Positions 1-9,344 of a stretch of 64,000 nt of DNA are shown in pieces (position 1 is the first letter of the stretch; every line of letters begins with the position of its first letter). The DNA is from Aminobacter anthyllidis (GTDB lineage: Bacteria; Pseudomonadota; Alphaproteobacteria; Rhizobiales; Rhizobiaceae): assembly GCF_018555685.1 (NCBI RefSeq), contig NZ_JAFLWW010000001.1, positions 248,001 through 312,000 on the forward strand, read 5' to 3'. The position numbers and the translations under genes are program-made. The notes under the pieces are model-generated. The model saw only the letters and a list, made by a program, of their open reading frames with translations, was not told the origin of the DNA and ran no database searches.

Positions 1-131
1 GTGATGAAGTCGAGCGCGCGCTCGGCCGAGGAGGCGTCCTCGACCGTGAAGCCGGCAAGGTCGAGCGACTGGGCGGTCGAGCGCCTGAGTTCGTCCTCGT
101 CATCGACAAGAAGAACGATTGGCGGCTTCAT
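1..131 (-). CDS. dctD: C4-dicarboxylate response regulator DctD, N-terminal part only
   Basis: The visible 43 codons encode the start of a receiver domain: a hydrophobic beta strand, the acidic pair of the phosphorylation pocket (VDDEDE, residues 9-14) and helix 1. The rest lies outside the window. The start codon overlaps the stop codon of the upstream sensor kinase by four bases (ATGA), so the two are translationally coupled. With a DctB-like partner this is expected to be the NtrC-family, sigma-54-dependent activator of C4-dicarboxylate uptake genes, but the AAA+ and DNA-binding domains cannot be seen, so the DctD identity rests on the neighbour. Confidence 0.75.
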   Translation of the reverse strand, partial: MKPPIVLLVDDEDELRRSTAQSLDLAGFTVEDASSAERALDFI

Positions 132-1972
132 TCCGCCGCCTCGCGCACCGTAGCACGTGCCGCATCGAGCTCGATGGTGAACAAGGCGCCGCCTTCCGGG
201 TGATTCAAGATACCAAGACTTCCGCCGAAGTCCTTGACGATATTATAGGAAATGGAAAGCCCGAGGCCTAGCCCCTTGCCGACGCCCTTGGTCGAGAAGA
301 ATGGATCGAAGATACGCTCGGCGATCGCCGCCGGTACGCCGGGGCCATGGTCGCGGACTGATATGGTGACCTTGGAGCCCTTGCGCCGCGCGGCAAGCTC
401 GATGCGCCGGTCGGGCAGGCCTTCAACGGCGTCGGCGGCGTTGGTGATGATGTTGACCAGCACCTGCTGCAGCCGCACCGAGCCGGCCTTGACCGCAAGC
501 GGGGCCGGGCCGAGGTCGACGACCAGCGCGGCGTCCGCCGCCTTGAGCCGCCAGGCGACGATTTCCTGGGTATCGTGCACCACCTCGGCAAGGTCGATCG
601 CTCCGAGCTTCTCGTTTGGCTTGCGCGCGAAGTTCCTGAGGTGCCGGCTGATCGAGGCCATGCGGTCGGCGAGGCTGGAGATGCGCGAGACATTGTCGCG
701 GGCCTCGGCGACGCGGTCGCGGTCGATCAGCGTCGCCGCGTTTTCGGCATAGGTCTTCACCGCGGCGAGCGGCTGGTTGAACTCGTGCGACAGTGCTGCC
801 GACATCTGGCCAAGGGCGGCGAGCTTGCCGGCCTGGATCAGGTCGGCCTGGGTCTGGCGCAACTGCTGCTCGGCGGTGCGGCGCTCGGCGACCTCGGTTT
901 CCAGCCGGCTGTTGACCAGAGCGAGGTCGGCGGTGCGCTCATCGACCCGGCGTTCGAGTTCGACTTGCGCGCTCTGCTGCATCTGCATGCGTTCGGCAAG
1001 GCGGGCGCGGCGCTGCAGGACGATGGCGCCGCCGAGCGCGGCGAGGCCGAGCGCCAGCAGCGCCGAGATGACCGCGGTCAGCGCCTGCGCATGGGCCGAT
1101 GCGGTGTCCGCCAGGACGCGTACTGTCCAGCGCGCCTCGGGCATCTCTTCGGCCAGTTCGAGGAACTCGCGCGACTTGCCGTCCTCGGTGATGCGCAGCA
1201 ACGGCTGGCCGTCCTCAGCGGCGCTTCGTGTCACCGGCAGTTCGCGCAGCATGGCATCGGCATAGCGGCGCGAGGTCTCGGTGCGGGCGCGCCGCTCATC
1301 GGTCAGCGGCGTGAGGCTGGCGTAGAGCCAGTCGGGACGGCCGCTCATGAAGATGATGCCTTCGGGGTCGGTGACGATGATTTCGAGGTCGCCGCCCTTC
1401 CACGATGCTTCGATGGCGTCGATGTCGACCTTGAAGACGACCACGCCGCGAATCTCCATGCCGACGCGGATCGGCGAGGAGAAATAGTAGCCACGCTTGA
1501 GCGAGGTCGTGCCGAGTGCGAAGAAGCGCCCGAGATTGCCGCGGATGGCATCCTGGTAGTAGGGCCGGTAGGAGAAGTTCTCGCCGACAAAGCTGATCGG
1601 CAGGTCATGGTTGGAGGCTGCGATCGTGTCGCCGCCGGGAATCAAAACGTAAATGTCGGAAGACTTCAGCAGCGCATTGATTTCCTTGAGGTAATCGTTG
1701 GCGCGCGCGCGCAGCACCGGATTGTCCGGATCGCTGACCAGTTCCTTGATGTCGTCGTGGTCGGCGATAAGTTCGGGCAAGGGCTCGAAGCGGTTCATCT
1801 GGCCGGCAAGCGCTGCCACGGCGAGCCTGAGCGTGGTCTGGCCGCGCGCCGCCGCCTCGTCGAGATAGACGCGATTGGCGAAGGCGCCACCGAAAAAGGC
1901 GATCGCCGCGGCCAGCACCGCGACCGCGATGCCGGGCCATAGCCAACGTCGTCCTTCGAAAAACTGCGGCAT
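128..1972 (-). CDS. dctB: C4-dicarboxylate sensor histidine kinase DctB
   Basis: Inner-membrane sensor kinase of 614 residues, the usual length for DctB. A first membrane helix at about residues 11-32 is followed by a large periplasmic PDC/Cache-type sensor region, a second helix at about 300-322, a coiled-coil linker rich in Arg/Glu/Gln, then the HisKA domain with the H-box (ALSHEFNQPL, His about 396) and a HATPase_c domain with N box (NIITNAADA), G1 (DHGPGVP) and G2 (GKGLGLGL). DctB enzymes sense succinate, fumarate or malate and phosphorylate DctD. The start at MPQFF is preferred because it places the first membrane helix near the N-terminus; a longer open frame continues upstream but is not needed. 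It overlaps dctD by four bases. A dctA transporter gene is not in the window. Confidence 0.85.
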   Translation of the reverse strand: MPQFFEGRRWLWPGIAVAVLAAAIAFFGGAFANRVYLDEAAARGQTTLRLAVAALAGQMNRFEPLPELIADHDDIKELVSDPDNPVLRARANDYLKEINALLKSSDIYVLIPGGDTIAASNHDLPISFVGENFSYRPYYQDAIRGNLGRFFALGTTSLKRGYYFSSPIRVGMEIRGVVVFKVDIDAIEASWKGGDLEIIVTDPEGIIFMSGRPDWLYASLTPLTDERRARTETSRRYADAMLRELPVTRSAAEDGQPLLRITEDGKSREFLELAEEMPEARWTVRVLADTASAHAQALTAVISALLALGLAALGGAIVLQRRARLAERMQMQQSAQVELERRVDERTADLALVNSRLETEVAERRTAEQQLRQTQADLIQAGKLAALGQMSAALSHEFNQPLAAVKTYAENAATLIDRDRVAEARDNVSRISSLADRMASISRHLRNFARKPNEKLGAIDLAEVVHDTQEIVAWRLKAADAALVVDLGPAPLAVKAGSVRLQQVLVNIITNAADAVEGLPDRRIELAARRKGSKVTISVRDHGPGVPAAIAERIFDPFFSTKGVGKGLGLGLSISYNIVKDFGGSLGILNHPEGGALFTIELDAARATVREAAE

Positions 1973-2093
1973 CGATGCGCCCGAACCTGTTTGATGCCGC
2001 CGAGTATAGCGGTCGGCTGTGCTCAAACAACCAAGGCCCTGTTTTCCGGCCCGGCTTTCGTTACAGTCGGGCAAAGCAGACAGGATTCCCAGC

Positions 2094-3905
2094 ATGCCCA
2101 ATACGTCGCCCTTCGCCAAGCCTCGCCCCTGGACCGAGAGCGCGCCGCTTCTCGTCGACGTTGCCATGGGCCGCAAGCCGGCCGATCTCGTCATCCGCAA
2201 CGGCCGCTGGGTGAATGTGCATTCGGGCGAGATCATCCCGGGCACGGACGTTGCCATCGTCGCCGGACGCTTCGCCTATTGCGGGCCGAACGCCAGCCAC
2301 GCGATCGGCCAGGGCACCAAGGTTGTCGATGCCGGCGGGCGCTACCTCGTGCCCGGCCTGTGCGACGCGCATATGCATGTCGAAAGCGGCATGGTGACGG
2401 TGACCGAGTTCTGCCGCGCCGTGATCCCGCACGGCACGACCTCGATGTTCATCGACCCGCACGAAATCGCGAATGTGCTCGGACTGCCGGGCGTGCGTCT
2501 GATGCATGACGAAGCTCTTGCCATGCCGATCAACGTGCATGTGCAGATGCCGTCCTGCGTGCCTTCGGCTCCGGGGCTCGAGAATGCGGGTGCGGCGCTG
2601 ACCGTCGAGGACGTTGCCGAGGCGATGACCTGGGAGAACATCATCGGCCTGGGCGAGGTGATGAACTTTCCCGGCGTCGCCGCCAACAATCCTGTCATGT
2701 CGGGCGAGATTGCCGAGACCGTGAAAGCCGGCAAGACCGTGGGCGGCCATTATGCCTCACGCGATCTTGGCCTGCCGTTCCACGGTTATGTCGCAGGCGG
2801 TCCGGAGGATGACCACGAGGGTACGCGCGCCGAGGACGCCATCGCGCGGGTGCGGCAGGGCATGAAGGCGATGCTGCGGCTTGGCTCGGCCTGGTACGAT
2901 GTCGCAAGCCAGATCAAGGCGGTGACCGAGCAGGGCATCGACCCGCGCAGCTTCATCCTGTGCACCGACGACAGCCATTCGGGCACGCTGGTGCATGAGG
3001 GGCATATGGATCGGGTCGTGCGCCACGCCATCCAGCAGGGCCTGAAGCCGGTGACGGCGATCCAGATGGCAACGATCAACACCGCCCAGCATTTCCGCCT
3101 CGAGCGCGAGCTGGGCTCGATCACGCCGGGCCGGCTTGCAGACGTGCTGATCGTCTCGGATCTGGCCGAACTCAAGATCGACGAGGTCTACGCGCGCGGC
3201 GTGCGTGTCGCCAGGGCCGGCAAGCTCGACATCGATATTCCCGCGTATCCCTATCCGGCCGACGCCAAGAAGACGGTGAAGCTGGGCAAGAAGCTCAAGG
3301 CCGTCGATTTCGACATCAAGGCACCGGAAGGCGCCAACGAGGTCCGGGTGCGGGTGATCGGTGTCATCGAGAACCAGGCGCCGACACGCGCGCTGGAGGC
3401 CGATCTTGCCGTCGAGGACGGGTTGGTGGCGATGGATCGCCGCAACGACGTCTGCCAGATCGCACTCGTCGAGCGTCATCGCGCCACCGGCGCGGTGACC
3501 AACGCCTTTGTGTCAGGCTTCGGCTACATGAAGGACTGTGCGCTCGCCTCGACGGTTGCGCATGACAGCCACCACATGATCGTGGTCGGCACCAACAAGG
3601 CCGACATGGCGCTGGCTGCCAACCGGCTCGGGCAGGTGGGGGGCGGCGTGGTGCTGTTCTCCGAAGGCAAGGAACTGGCGCTTGTCGAGATGCCGATCGC
3701 CGGCCTGATGTCGGACGAGCGCGCCGAAATCGTTGCCGCCAAGGCCGACAGACTGGTCCAGGCGATGCGCGACATGGGCTGCAGCCTCAACAACGCCTAC
3801 ATGCAGCATTCGCTGCTGGCGCTGGTGGTCATTCCGGAACTCAGGATTTCCGATGTCGGGCTGGTCGACGTGACGACTTTCGAGAAGGTCGACCTGTTTC
3901 TCTGA
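2094..3905 (+). CDS. ade: Adenine deaminase
   Basis: Cytosolic metal-dependent amidohydrolase of 603 residues that converts adenine to hypoxanthine and ammonia in purine salvage. The amidohydrolase fold is shown by the metal-binding HMHVESGM motif near residue 95, the DPHEIANV motif near residue 123, a GGHYASRD segment and the C-terminal adenine deaminase domain that ends the family (VAHDSHHMIVVG, LVEMPIAGLMS). The ATG was chosen because the protein then starts just before the conserved N-terminal domain; the frame remains open for 25 codons upstream without similarity. It is divergent from dctB with about 120 bases between them, so it has its own promoter. A GC-rich palindrome follows the stop. 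Confidence 0.9.
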   Translation: MPNTSPFAKPRPWTESAPLLVDVAMGRKPADLVIRNGRWVNVHSGEIIPGTDVAIVAGRFAYCGPNASHAIGQGTKVVDAGGRYLVPGLCDAHMHVESGMVTVTEFCRAVIPHGTTSMFIDPHEIANVLGLPGVRLMHDEALAMPINVHVQMPSCVPSAPGLENAGAALTVEDVAEAMTWENIIGLGEVMNFPGVAANNPVMSGEIAETVKAGKTVGGHYASRDLGLPFHGYVAGGPEDDHEGTRAEDAIARVRQGMKAMLRLGSAWYDVASQIKAVTEQGIDPRSFILCTDDSHSGTLVHEGHMDRVVRHAIQQGLKPVTAIQMATINTAQHFRLERELGSITPGRLADVLIVSDLAELKIDEVYARGVRVARAGKLDIDIPAYPYPADAKKTVKLGKKLKAVDFDIKAPEGANEVRVRVIGVIENQAPTRALEADLAVEDGLVAMDRRNDVCQIALVERHRATGAVTNAFVSGFGYMKDCALASTVAHDSHHMIVVGTNKADMALAANRLGQVGGGVVLFSEGKELALVEMPIAGLMSDERAEIVAAKADRLVQAMRDMGCSLNNAYMQHSLLALVVIPELRISDVGLVDVTTFEKVDLFL

Positions 3906-3920
3906 CGAGGCAGCGCGGTT

Positions 3921-3943
3921 TCCCTCCCCACAAGGGGGAGGGG
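3921..3943. repeat. Short rhizobial intergenic palindrome, solo half-element
   Basis: The stretch CCCTCCCC-ACAA-GGGGGAGGG forms a hairpin in the convergent gap between ade and the hydrolase gene. It is nearly identical to the right arm of the longer inverted repeat at 26622-26647, so it is a dispersed element rather than a gene-specific terminator. It may still end transcription from both sides, but there is no T-run. Confidence 0.7.
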
Positions 3944-3964
3944 TCGTCGGCGTAGCGCCAAATC

Positions 3965-5041
3965 CTACTGCAGCCCGCCGAGCATGTTGATGCGGTCGGT
4001 GACCTCGCGGTCGCTGGCAAAGCCGTCATCGGCGCGCAGGCGCTGGCCGAGCAGCTTCACCATTTGCGGGTTGTCGGCGAACTTGGTGTGGTTGAACGAG
4101 TCGCCGCTCTTGGCGTCGGACAGGTCGACGACGATCACGCCGTATTCGGCGAGGTCGCCGGCGTTCTTGTAGTCGCCGAGGCGCGGCTTGGAGCCAGCGA
4201 GCAGGCCCGAAAGCTTGAGCGCGCGGTCGTCGCCCGAGGTCATCAGGAAGAACGGCTTGGTCGGCTTGCCGTAGCGGCGCATCTGGCTCTTGAACACGTC
4301 GACATCAATGTCGGGCGAGGCGAGCACCACGTCGCCGAGCTTGCCGCCGAGGTCGCGGTCGCCGGTCAGCGCCAGCTGCCGCAGCGCTTCCATGGTCACC
4401 CACGTGCCCATGGAATGCGCGACGATGTCGATGCGGCGCGCGCCCGACTGGGCGAGCATGCGCAAACTCACCTCAAGCTGGTCGCGGGCGGCTGCGGCAC
4501 TTTCCCTGTCATAGACATAGTCGGTGGTGTTGCCGCCGGAGGCCCAGGAAAACAGCACCGGCGTGCCGGTGTAGCCCGAGTCATGCGCGATCTGGGTGGC
4601 GCGATAGACGCCGGCGTCGAAGGATGTGTTGTAGCCGTGCACGAACAGCATGGCGCGGCCGCCGCGCGCGGCGATATCGGCGCTCAGCGCCTTGGAGAAC
4701 TCGGGCTGGGTCTGGTAGCCGACCGCGTTGGTGGCGGTGAAGTACTTGGTCGGATCGGGGTCCTTGCGGTCGCGCAGCTCGATCTGGCCGGTCTTGTGGA
4801 CCTTCGGCACGGTCACGTCGACACGCGCAAAGTTGAGCGTCGCCGAGCGGTCGCGATCGAACACCTGCTTGTCGTCGGCCGCATGCTGGCGCGTTGAGGC
4901 GACGAAGATCGCATGGTTGCCGGCGATCTCCGAGACGGGGACGTTGACGACCGCGCCGGTCAAAAGCGCGCCGGACGGCTGCCCGATGCAACCGGACAAC
5001 AGGAGGGCGGCGATGGCGATGCAATACTTGGACGGCGACAC
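3965..5041 (-). CDS. Lipoprotein alpha/beta hydrolase (DUF900/COG4782 family)
   Basis: The 358-residue protein starts with a lipoprotein signal: a short basic-hydrophobic stretch ending in LLSGC (Cys about 18), so it should be anchored in the envelope. The hydrolase core shows an oxyanion-type HGYNTSF motif near residue 134 and the nucleophile elbow AHSMG near residue 209, with a later Asp and a His near the C-terminus (FNHTKFAD). This matches the DUF900 family of predicted esterases/lipases; substrate unknown. It is transcribed alone, with about 180 bases upstream before the trkH stop. Confidence 0.75.
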   Translation of the reverse strand: MSPSKYCIAIAALLLSGCIGQPSGALLTGAVVNVPVSEIAGNHAIFVASTRQHAADDKQVFDRDRSATLNFARVDVTVPKVHKTGQIELRDRKDPDPTKYFTATNAVGYQTQPEFSKALSADIAARGGRAMLFVHGYNTSFDAGVYRATQIAHDSGYTGTPVLFSWASGGNTTDYVYDRESAAAARDQLEVSLRMLAQSGARRIDIVAHSMGTWVTMEALRQLALTGDRDLGGKLGDVVLASPDIDVDVFKSQMRRYGKPTKPFFLMTSGDDRALKLSGLLAGSKPRLGDYKNAGDLAEYGVIVVDLSDAKSGDSFNHTKFADNPQMVKLLGQRLRADDGFASDREVTDRINMLGGLQ

Positions 5042-5222
5042 TTTTGATGATCTCTCTGACGGGCAAGGCGTTCAGCGTGCCACCCTCGGGACGGCCTGAT
5101 AGTGGCGGAAGTAAGTCCCGTCCAGCCGAAAAGAACAGCTTGGCAAGACATCCCTTGCCGGGTGTTGCCGGATTGCCGAAATTGTGGCGGAAACAAGGGC
5201 TTCCGCATTCCAGCTCACTGAT

Positions 5223-6680
5223 TTAGCGACCCCAGAAAGTTGGCGTGAAGATCACCAGCACGGCGAGGATTTCGAGGCGTCCGAGCAGCATCGCCGCCGA
5301 GCAGATCCACTTGGCGGCATCGGGCAGCGACGAGAAGTTGCCAACCGGGCCGATGATCGGCCCGAGGCCAGGCCCGACATTGGTCAGCGACGTCAGCGAA
5401 CCGGTGACCGCGGTGATGAAGTCGAGGCCGGTGGCACTCAGCAGCACGATGGTGATCGCCCACAGCACCATGAAGGAGGCGATGAACAGCACGACCGCAC
5501 TCTGCATCTCGGGGGCGACGGTGCGGTCGCCATAACGCACCGGTATGACGGTGTTGGGGTAGATCAGCCGGCGCAGACCGTTCGACAGGAGTTCGAACAG
5601 GATGAGGAAGCGGTAGGCCTTGATGCCGCCGGTGGTCGAGCCGGAGCAGCCGCCGAGGAAAGTGGCGACGAAGATGCAGCCAATGGCGAATGGCCCCCAC
5701 TGATTGTAGTCGTCGCTGGCAAAGCCGGCTGTGGTGATGATCGACATCAGGTTGAAGGTCGAATGGGTCAGGGCGTTGAAGAACGGCATGCCCATGTTGA
5801 CGCGCAGATAGATGGCGACCGCGACGGCGAAGACGATGCAGTAGCCGGCATAGACGCGGATCTGCGGGTCGCGCAGCGCATCGAGTCGCCCGCGCACGGC
5901 AAACAGGATCATGATCGAAAACGGCAGTCCGCCGATGAACATGAAGACGATACCGGTCCAAAGGATGGCGGGATTGTCGGCATAGCGCAGGAACGAGGTG
6001 TCGTGTGTGGAGAAGCCGCCGGTCGCCACAGTCGACATCGCATGGTTGATCGCGTGGAAGCCGTCCATGCCGGCGGCGACATAGGAGATGGTGCAGGCGA
6101 CGACAAGCACCGTGTAGATGCCGATCAGCGAGACCGTGAAGGTCTGGAAGCGTTCGAACGGACGGTCCTCGATATCGGAGGATTCGATCTTGAAGTAGGA
6201 CACGCCGCCGATGTTGAGGAACGGCAGCAAAAACAGGCCGAGCGCGATGACGCCGAGGCCGCCCATGAAGCTGAGCAGCGAGCGCCAGAGGAGGATGCCG
6301 GGCGGCGCGCTGTCGAGGCCGTTGATGACGGTGGAGCCTGTCGTGGTGACGCCCGACACCGATTCGAAGATGGAATCGGTCACGCTTAAACCGAGTGACG
6401 AGGTCATGAATGGCACCGCACCGGCGATCGCCAGCGTGATCCAGAGGAAATTGACCAGAAGAAAGCCGAAGCGGGTGTTGGCCGGAGGCACGCGCCCTTG
6501 GGTGGCGAGCGCGATCGCCAGCGAAAGCCCACCCATGAACAGTGCAGTGAAGGCGAACGAACGCCAGTCGTCGTTGCCGTAATAGAGGTCGACCGCCGCC
6601 GGAATGAGCATCGCTACGGACAGGTAGATGGCAAAGACGGCCGCGACATGGATCGCGGCGCGGACGGCAATTCTGTTCAC
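5223..6680 (-). CDS. trkH: Potassium uptake membrane subunit TrkH
   Basis: Polytopic membrane protein of 485 residues, the normal TrkH/KtrB length. The four imperfect selectivity-filter loops typical of this family can be read: TTTGSTV, VATGGFST, ITTAGFAS and TNVGPGLG, each between hydrophobic helix pairs. TrkH imports potassium driven by membrane potential or proton symport and normally works with the NAD-binding regulator TrkA, whose gene is not in the window. It has its own upstream region of about 150 bases shared with the divergent ilvA. Confidence 0.88.
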   Translation of the reverse strand: MNRIAVRAAIHVAAVFAIYLSVAMLIPAAVDLYYGNDDWRSFAFTALFMGGLSLAIALATQGRVPPANTRFGFLLVNFLWITLAIAGAVPFMTSSLGLSVTDSIFESVSGVTTTGSTVINGLDSAPPGILLWRSLLSFMGGLGVIALGLFLLPFLNIGGVSYFKIESSDIEDRPFERFQTFTVSLIGIYTVLVVACTISYVAAGMDGFHAINHAMSTVATGGFSTHDTSFLRYADNPAILWTGIVFMFIGGLPFSIMILFAVRGRLDALRDPQIRVYAGYCIVFAVAVAIYLRVNMGMPFFNALTHSTFNLMSIITTAGFASDDYNQWGPFAIGCIFVATFLGGCSGSTTGGIKAYRFLILFELLSNGLRRLIYPNTVIPVRYGDRTVAPEMQSAVVLFIASFMVLWAITIVLLSATGLDFITAVTGSLTSLTNVGPGLGPIIGPVGNFSSLPDAAKWICSAAMLLGRLEILAVLVIFTPTFWGR

Positions 6681-6833
6681 CGAGACGTATCCCCAAATCT
6701 ATCGCGGCGAGCCAATGAGCCGGTTTGAACCTGACGGCAGGAGCCGGACAGTGGCTTCGCCGCGCCGAATATGCAATAGCGCGGGGACGCGGGCCACAGC
6801 ATTTGCCCGGTCGATTTCAGGAGTGCCCAAGCC

Positions 6834-8090
6834 ATGACCAGTTTTGCCGAAAGGGTTTCGCTGGCAGCCGAGGCGGTGAGGCAACTGTTTCCTGAGACAC
6901 CGCTGCAGGAGAACGACTATCTCTCCCGCAAGACTGGCGCGCGCGTGCTCCTGAAGCGCGAAGACCTGACGCCGGTACGCTCCTACAAGATTCGCGGCGC
7001 GTTGAACTTCTTCCGCAAGACCCTTGCCGCCGGCAACGAGGCCGAGCTGTTCGTCTGTGCCTCGGCCGGCAACCACGCCCAGGGTTTTGCCTTCGTCTGC
7101 CGCCATTTCGGCAAGAAGGGCGTGGTGTTCATGCCTGTCACCACGCCGCAGCAGAAGATCGACAAGACCAGGCTGTTCGGCGGCGAGTTCGTCGAGATCA
7201 AGCTGGTCGGAGACTTCTTCGACGATTGTTATCGCGCCGCAATCGAATTCGCCGAAAGCTCCGGTGGCCACATGGTGCCGCCCTTCGACCACAAGGACAT
7301 CATCGAGGGCCAGGCGACGGTCGCCCTCGAGATCGCCGCCCAGATGCCGAACGGGCGGATGCCCGACATCGTGCTTTTGCCGGTTGGCGGCGGCGGACTG
7401 TCGGCCGGTGTGACGCGCTACTTTGCCGAGACGGGCGCGGCACCGCGCTTCGTGTTCTGCGAACCTGCAGGTGCGCCGAGCCTGCGCGACAGCCTGGCCA
7501 CCGGCAAGCGCGTGAAGCTCGCCAAGGTCGACAATTTCGTCGATGGCGCGGCCGTCGCCGAGATCGGGCGCGAGCCGCTGCGCCTGCTCAAGGAATTCGC
7601 GCCCGAGACCGTCAAGCTGGTGCCGGAGAACCGGCTGTGCGCGACAATGATCGAGATGCTCAATGTCGAGGGCGTGGTGCTGGAACCCGCCGGCGCGCTG
7701 GCGATCGACGCGCTCAAGGATTTCTCGAAGAAGGAGCTCAAGGGCAAGACCGTGGTGGCGGTGGTGTCGGGTGGCAATTTCGACTTCGAGCGCCTGCCTG
7801 ATGTCAAGGAGCGGGCGCTGCGCTTCGAGGGGCTGAAGAAGTACTTCATCATTCGCTTTCCGCAGCGGCCGGGCGCGCTGCGCGACTTCCTCGAGCTCAT
7901 GGGCCCGGACGACGACATCACGCGCTTTGAGTATCTCAAGAAGTCGGCGCGCAACTTCGGCTCGGTGCTGATCGGCATCGAGACCAAGGACCGGCGCAAC
8001 TTCGACCTGCTCAAGGCGCGCTTCGATGTCGAGGGCGTTCAGTACCAGGACATCACCGACAACGAGACGCTGGGCGGCTTCATCATATGA
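6834..8090 (+). CDS. ilvA: Threonine ammonia-lyase (threonine dehydratase)
   Basis: PLP enzyme of 418 residues that converts threonine to 2-oxobutanoate, the first step of isoleucine synthesis. The Schiff-base lysine is in SYKIRGA (Lys52), the phosphate-binding glycine loop in PVGGGGLSAG near residue 186, and the SAGNHAQG motif near residue 79. A short C-terminal ACT-like regulatory domain (about residues 325-418, FIIRFPQRPGALRDF) marks the short IlvA type found in Bacillus and many alphaproteobacteria. An AGGAG sequence lies about 12 bases before the ATG. The stop overlaps the next gene start, so the two are co-transcribed. Confidence 0.9.
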   Translation: MTSFAERVSLAAEAVRQLFPETPLQENDYLSRKTGARVLLKREDLTPVRSYKIRGALNFFRKTLAAGNEAELFVCASAGNHAQGFAFVCRHFGKKGVVFMPVTTPQQKIDKTRLFGGEFVEIKLVGDFFDDCYRAAIEFAESSGGHMVPPFDHKDIIEGQATVALEIAAQMPNGRMPDIVLLPVGGGGLSAGVTRYFAETGAAPRFVFCEPAGAPSLRDSLATGKRVKLAKVDNFVDGAAVAEIGREPLRLLKEFAPETVKLVPENRLCATMIEMLNVEGVVLEPAGALAIDALKDFSKKELKGKTVVAVVSGGNFDFERLPDVKERALRFEGLKKYFIIRFPQRPGALRDFLELMGPDDDITRFEYLKKSARNFGSVLIGIETKDRRNFDLLKARFDVEGVQYQDITDNETLGGFII

Positions 8091-8626
8091 GCGTGTTCGT
8101 TGCGCTGTTTTCCGGCATCAATGTTGGTGGCAATCGCATCGTCAAGATGGCTGAGCTGAAGGAGTCCTTCGACGAACTCGGCTTTGCCGATGTCGCGACA
8201 TACATCCAGAGCGGCAATGTGGTGTTCAAGGCCGAGGCTGGCGATGCCGCAGCACTGACCGCAACGATCGAGTCGGCATTCGAGAAGCGCTGGGGCTTTC
8301 GTTCGCGCATCATGGTGCGCGACCTCGGCTGGCTTGAGGCGCTGGTGGCGAACAATCCCTATCCCGAAGTGGCCGACAATCCGACCAAGCTGCATGCGAG
8401 TGCGCTGGAGCGAGCGCCGACCGCGGAAGAGATCGCGCGGCTGGCGGAGCGTTGCTCCGGCCCTGAAAGCTTCGAGGTCAAGGGCGACGTGCTTTATCTT
8501 CACGCGCCCGACGGCCTGGGTAAATCGAAGTTCGCCGAAGTGATGCCGCGCACCCTCAAGGTGCCGGGCACGATGCGCAACTGGCGCACCGTGCTGACTT
8601 TGCTTGAGATGGCCCGAAAGGCCTGA
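8087..8626 (+). CDS. DUF1697 domain protein
   Basis: Small soluble protein of 179 residues with the full DUF1697 pattern: FSGINVGGNRIVKMAELKE at the start, then YIQSGNVVF and a C-terminal GLGKSKFAEV...GTMRNWRTV block. The function of the family is not established. Its ATG overlaps the ilvA stop codon (ATGA), which fixes the start and implies translational coupling, though no metabolic link to isoleucine synthesis is known. Confidence 0.85.
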   Translation: MSVFVALFSGINVGGNRIVKMAELKESFDELGFADVATYIQSGNVVFKAEAGDAAALTATIESAFEKRWGFRSRIMVRDLGWLEALVANNPYPEVADNPTKLHASALERAPTAEEIARLAERCSGPESFEVKGDVLYLHAPDGLGKSKFAEVMPRTLKVPGTMRNWRTVLTLLEMARKA

Positions 8627-8640
8627 GGGCTTTTTGCCCG

Positions 8641-8682
8641 CGTATCATGCTTTCCGAAACCGATCCCGGTTTCGGGCCGATG
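8641..8682. repeat. Rhizobial intergenic palindromic repeat, copy 1
   Basis: In the convergent gap after the DUF1697 gene a GTATCATGCTTTCCGAAACCG type block is followed by its own complement: CCGAAACCG (8654-8662), ATCC, CGGTTTCGG (8667-8675). The CATGC/TTTCCGAAA context matches, in reverse orientation, the element at 16266-16314. Such sequences are widespread between genes in Mesorhizobium relatives. It may also act as a transcription end for the gloA gene on the minus strand. Confidence 0.65.
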
Positions 8683-8685
8683 AGA

Positions 8686-9126
8686 CTACCAGCTGCCGGT
8701 GTTCGGCATCGACAGCCAGGGTTCCGCCGGCGCCTTGCGCTCGCCCTTCTGGAGCAGCTCGATCGAGATGCCGTCGGGCGACTTGATGAAGGCCATGTTG
8801 CCGTCGCGCGGCGGGCGGTTGATGGTGACGCCCTTGTTCATCAGGTCCTGGCAGGTGGCGTAGATGTCGTCGACCTCATAGGCGAGGTGGCCGAAATTGC
8901 GGCCGCCCTGATAGTCTTCCGTGTCCCAGTTGAAGGTCAGTTCGAGCAACGGCGCCTGCGACGCGGCACCCGTGCCTTCATCCTCCGAGGCGGCGAGGAA
9001 GATCAGCGTGTAGCGGCCCTTTTCGTTGGTGGAACGACGGACCTCCTTCATGCCGAACTTGTTGCAGTAGAAGTCCAGTGAGGCGTCGATGTCTTTGACG
9101 CGGACCATGGTGTGCAGATAGCGCAT
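8686..9126 (-). CDS. gloA: Lactoylglutathione lyase (glyoxalase I)
   Basis: Cytosolic VOC-fold metalloenzyme of 146 residues that isomerises the methylglyoxal-glutathione hemithioacetal to S-lactoylglutathione. The four expected metal ligands can be placed: His5 (RYLHTMVRV), Glu in LLELTFNW, His in NFGHLAYEV and Glu in SIELLQ. The length and the [12 protein letters not shown] segment fit bacterial GloA. It is monocistronic and convergent with the ilvA pair. Confidence 0.88.
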   Translation of the reverse strand: MRYLHTMVRVKDIDASLDFYCNKFGMKEVRRSTNEKGRYTLIFLAASEDEGTGAASQAPLLELTFNWDTEDYQGGRNFGHLAYEVDDIYATCQDLMNKGVTINRPPRDGNMAFIKSPDGISIELLQKGERKAPAEPWLSMPNTGSW

Positions 9127-9344
9127 CGCTGTTCCTTGGGTTGAGGTTCGGGCGATACATAGGGCGGGGCCGGCACACTCGGCAACCGTGGCGTCACGTT
9201 TTCTGCGGAACTGGCGCGAAGCTTGTGTCTATCCGGGGGGCAAGTCGAAAAATGGCCGGTCGGCCCTTGCGTAAGACCAAAACGGAAGTGTTAATCTTAT
9301 CTCAAGAATCAGTAATGGCGTTTGCAAGGAAAGGGGGCGTTCTG

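Noticed and set aside
575-1942. A 455-codon plus-strand frame antisense to dctB
   Set aside because: No domain and no ribosome site; dctB has complete kinase motifs.
5184-6389. A 401-codon plus-strand frame antisense to trkH
   Set aside because: Composition is almost only charged residues and Gly, and trkH has four filter motifs on the other strand.
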